Of a stretch of DNA of 32,295 bases, positions 31,101 to 32,295 are shown one piece after another. A model generated the notes under the pieces. The model ran no database searches. It saw only the letters and a program-made list of their open reading frames with translations, and was not told the DNA's origin. The position numbers and the translations under genes were made by a program. The stretch spans positions 1 to 32,295 of the forward strand of contig CANQXP010000018.1 in the NCBI GenBank assembly GCA_947627885.1. Direction: 5' to 3'. The DNA comes from an uncultured Rikenella sp. (GTDB lineage Bacteria; Bacteroidota; Bacteroidia; Bacteroidales; Rikenellaceae). The stretch's first letter is position 1, and each line of letters starts with the position of its first letter.

Positions 31101-32168
31101 ATGAAGCGTTTCTTTGCTGTATTACTGTGTATCAGTATATCCGGCATTTGGAGTTGCAAGCATGACGGATCGTACCCCGGTACGGACGATGGAAAGACCT
31201 ATCCGGTGGAGTTCTCCGGAGAGGGACTGACCGTTGCGTCGAATGCAGCGACCAAAGCCGATATCAATCTGACCGAAGGTACGACCGTTCGCGTGTTCGT
31301 TTACAAGCGTGCGAACGGCGGTGCGGCAGCCGATCCGGCTGCGGACACCTATGTTACCGAAAACACCTACCAAATCCTTAGCGACGGCTCTTTTGCGCCG
31401 TGCGTGACCGATGCTTCGGGCGTCGTGACTTCCGGCAGCGGTTCCGTGATGGAGTTGAGCCTGGGGGATTATGATTTCTATGCCTATGCTCCGGCGATCG
31501 CCATGGCTTCGCGTCCCCGGCTGGATATTGTCCGGGGAACGGACCTTATCGCCACGAATGCGGTGACCCGGAAAGTGACCGGCCGTCGTACGAACGTCGA
31601 TCTCCCATTTGCGCATAAAGGCTCCCAATTACATCTCACCGTAACGCGGAAAGCGGACGCCAATACGGTTACGGCCGTGGCGATGCAGGATGCCGGCGTG
31701 ACGGTCGGGAAACTGGCCGCTTCTCCAGCGCCGTTTACTCTTGGCGGCAATATCGCCGTGGCGGGGACGGCCTATACCGGGACTTCGACGATTCCGGGTT
31801 CCCGTTTCACGCAGATCGACGATTGCACTACGGCGGCCCTGGACACGATCCTGCCGCGGGCGGCTAATTCTTTGCCGACGGACGACCTGACCCTGACTTT
31901 CCATGTGCTGGTCAACAATTCCCTTTACAAAACCTACACGGCGACCTTGAACGGGATCGCATTCCTGCCGGGCAACCGCTATCTGTTCAATGTGATGGTC
32001 AAGGATGGCGGCGCGGTGCTGACTATGTTCGAATTGCTGCCGTGGACCAATAATGTGATGACCGACCTTGAGGTGGGGGGAGATCCGTCGAACGGCATCG
32101 TGCTGGGTGAATGGACCGAAATGGGGTGGAGTACCGGCATGGGGGACGAAGGGGTGGTTCCGTTTTAG
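31101..32168 (+). CDS. Fimbrillin-A clan lipoprotein, BF2992-like; possible accessory or tip subunit
   Basis: A 355-residue lipoprotein with lipobox IWSC (Cys19). Clan features: YPVEFSGEGLTVAS with ATKAD, VRVFVYKRANGG, LGDYDFYAYAPA, VDLPFAHKGSQLHLTVT (the clan's central strand) and ALNGIAFLPGNRYLFNVMVK near the C-terminus. The ending, LLPWTNNVMTDLEVGG with NGIVLGEWTEMGW, resembles the BF2992 family of fimbrillin-A-clan proteins. The extension beyond the conserved W-T motif would be unusual for a simple strand-donor pilin, so a tip or anchor role is possible. It is separated from the major pilins by a terminator and about 400 bases, so it is probably transcribed separately. Confidence 0.8.
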   Translation: MKRFFAVLLCISISGIWSCKHDGSYPGTDDGKTYPVEFSGEGLTVASNAATKADINLTEGTTVRVFVYKRANGGAAADPAADTYVTENTYQILSDGSFAPCVTDASGVVTSGSGSVMELSLGDYDFYAYAPAIAMASRPRLDIVRGTDLIATNAVTRKVTGRRTNVDLPFAHKGSQLHLTVTRKADANTVTAVAMQDAGVTVGKLAASPAPFTLGGNIAVAGTAYTGTSTIPGSRFTQIDDCTTAALDTILPRAANSLPTDDLTLTFHVLVNNSLYKTYTATLNGIAFLPGNRYLFNVMVKDGGAVLTMFELLPWTNNVMTDLEVGGDPSNGIVLGEWTEMGWSTGMGDEGVVPF

Positions 32169-32226
32169 CTGAATTTTCGGAATGGCCTTCGGTAGCTGTT
32201 CCATTAAGATCGAGATACAATCAGGT

Positions 32227-32295
32227 ATGAAAAGAATAATTCTACTCTTACTGGCCGCAGGGGTGTTGGGCGCCTGCAATGCATGGATACAATCA
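32227..32295 (+). CDS. Start of a further lipoprotein gene, cut by window end
   Basis: Only 23 codons are visible: MKRIILLLLAAGVLGACNAW and three more. This is a lipoprotein signal peptide with lipobox LGAC (Cys17). It starts 58 bases after the previous stop on the same strand, so it probably continues the pilus locus. Its family cannot be told. Confidence 0.7.
   Translation, partial: MKRIILLLLAAGVLGACNAWIQS

Noticed and set aside
1-32295. tRNA, rRNA, CRISPR arrays, integrases and transposases
   Set aside because: I read both strands for tRNA-like cloverleafs, regularly spaced repeats and catalytic motifs of mobile elements and saw none; the only recombinase-like protein lacks its active site.

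Overview
The window reads as a high-GC member of the Bacteroidota, order Bacteroidales, most likely Rikenellaceae (Alistipes-like). Grounds: Bacteroidota-type promoters (TTG/TTTG about 18-21 bases before TAnnTTTG) recur in front of genes; most start codons follow A-rich stretches rather than strong Shine-Dalgarno sites; and the accessory genes (DUF3575 protein, DUF5119 lipoprotein, fimbrillin-family lipoproteins, FISUMP-type C-termini ending VRCVRE) are typical of gut Bacteroidales. The genus is inference.

Bases 1-12000 are mostly core genes on the + strand: the end of gcvP, a SlyD-type prolyl isomerase with a Cys-rich tail, a secreted thioredoxin-fold protein without its cysteines, pheT, a small secreted unknown, rpsA with a hairpin leader, rnz and guaA. 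Bases 12000-16000 run on the - strand: crcB and pta overlap by one base, then a 293-base hairpin-rich element, then ackA and a secreted transglutaminase-like protein. A deoxyhypusine-synthase-like gene reads away from crcB. A CoA-transferase of the acetyl-CoA hydrolase family lies further on, so acetyl-CoA, acetyl phosphate and acetate metabolism is well represented.

Bases 17200-20600 hold two start-less C-terminal fragments of FISUMP-type surface proteins in opposite orientation. They share a perfect 33-base inverted repeat that runs past their stop codons. Between them lie the CoA-transferase and a secreted beta-propeller protein. A lipoprotein gene and a membrane metallophosphoesterase follow.

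Bases 22900-32295 are a type V pilus (fimbrillin) locus. It has a clear promoter with a palindrome over its -33 element, then a serine-recombinase-like protein that has lost every catalytic residue (probably a DNA-binding regulator), an OmpA-like/DUF3575 protein, a DUF5119 lipoprotein, and four fimbrillin-like lipoproteins. Two of these four have codon use close to rpsA and are probably the major subunits. A terminator, a BF2992-type fimbrillin-clan lipoprotein and the start of another lipoprotein, cut by the window edge, complete it.

The most unusual signals are the degenerate recombinase heading the pilus locus, the two mirrored FISUMP fragments, a textbook intrinsic terminator inside the rnz reading frame, and two ~280-290 base intergenic elements sharing terminal inverted repeats, one of which splits pta from ackA.
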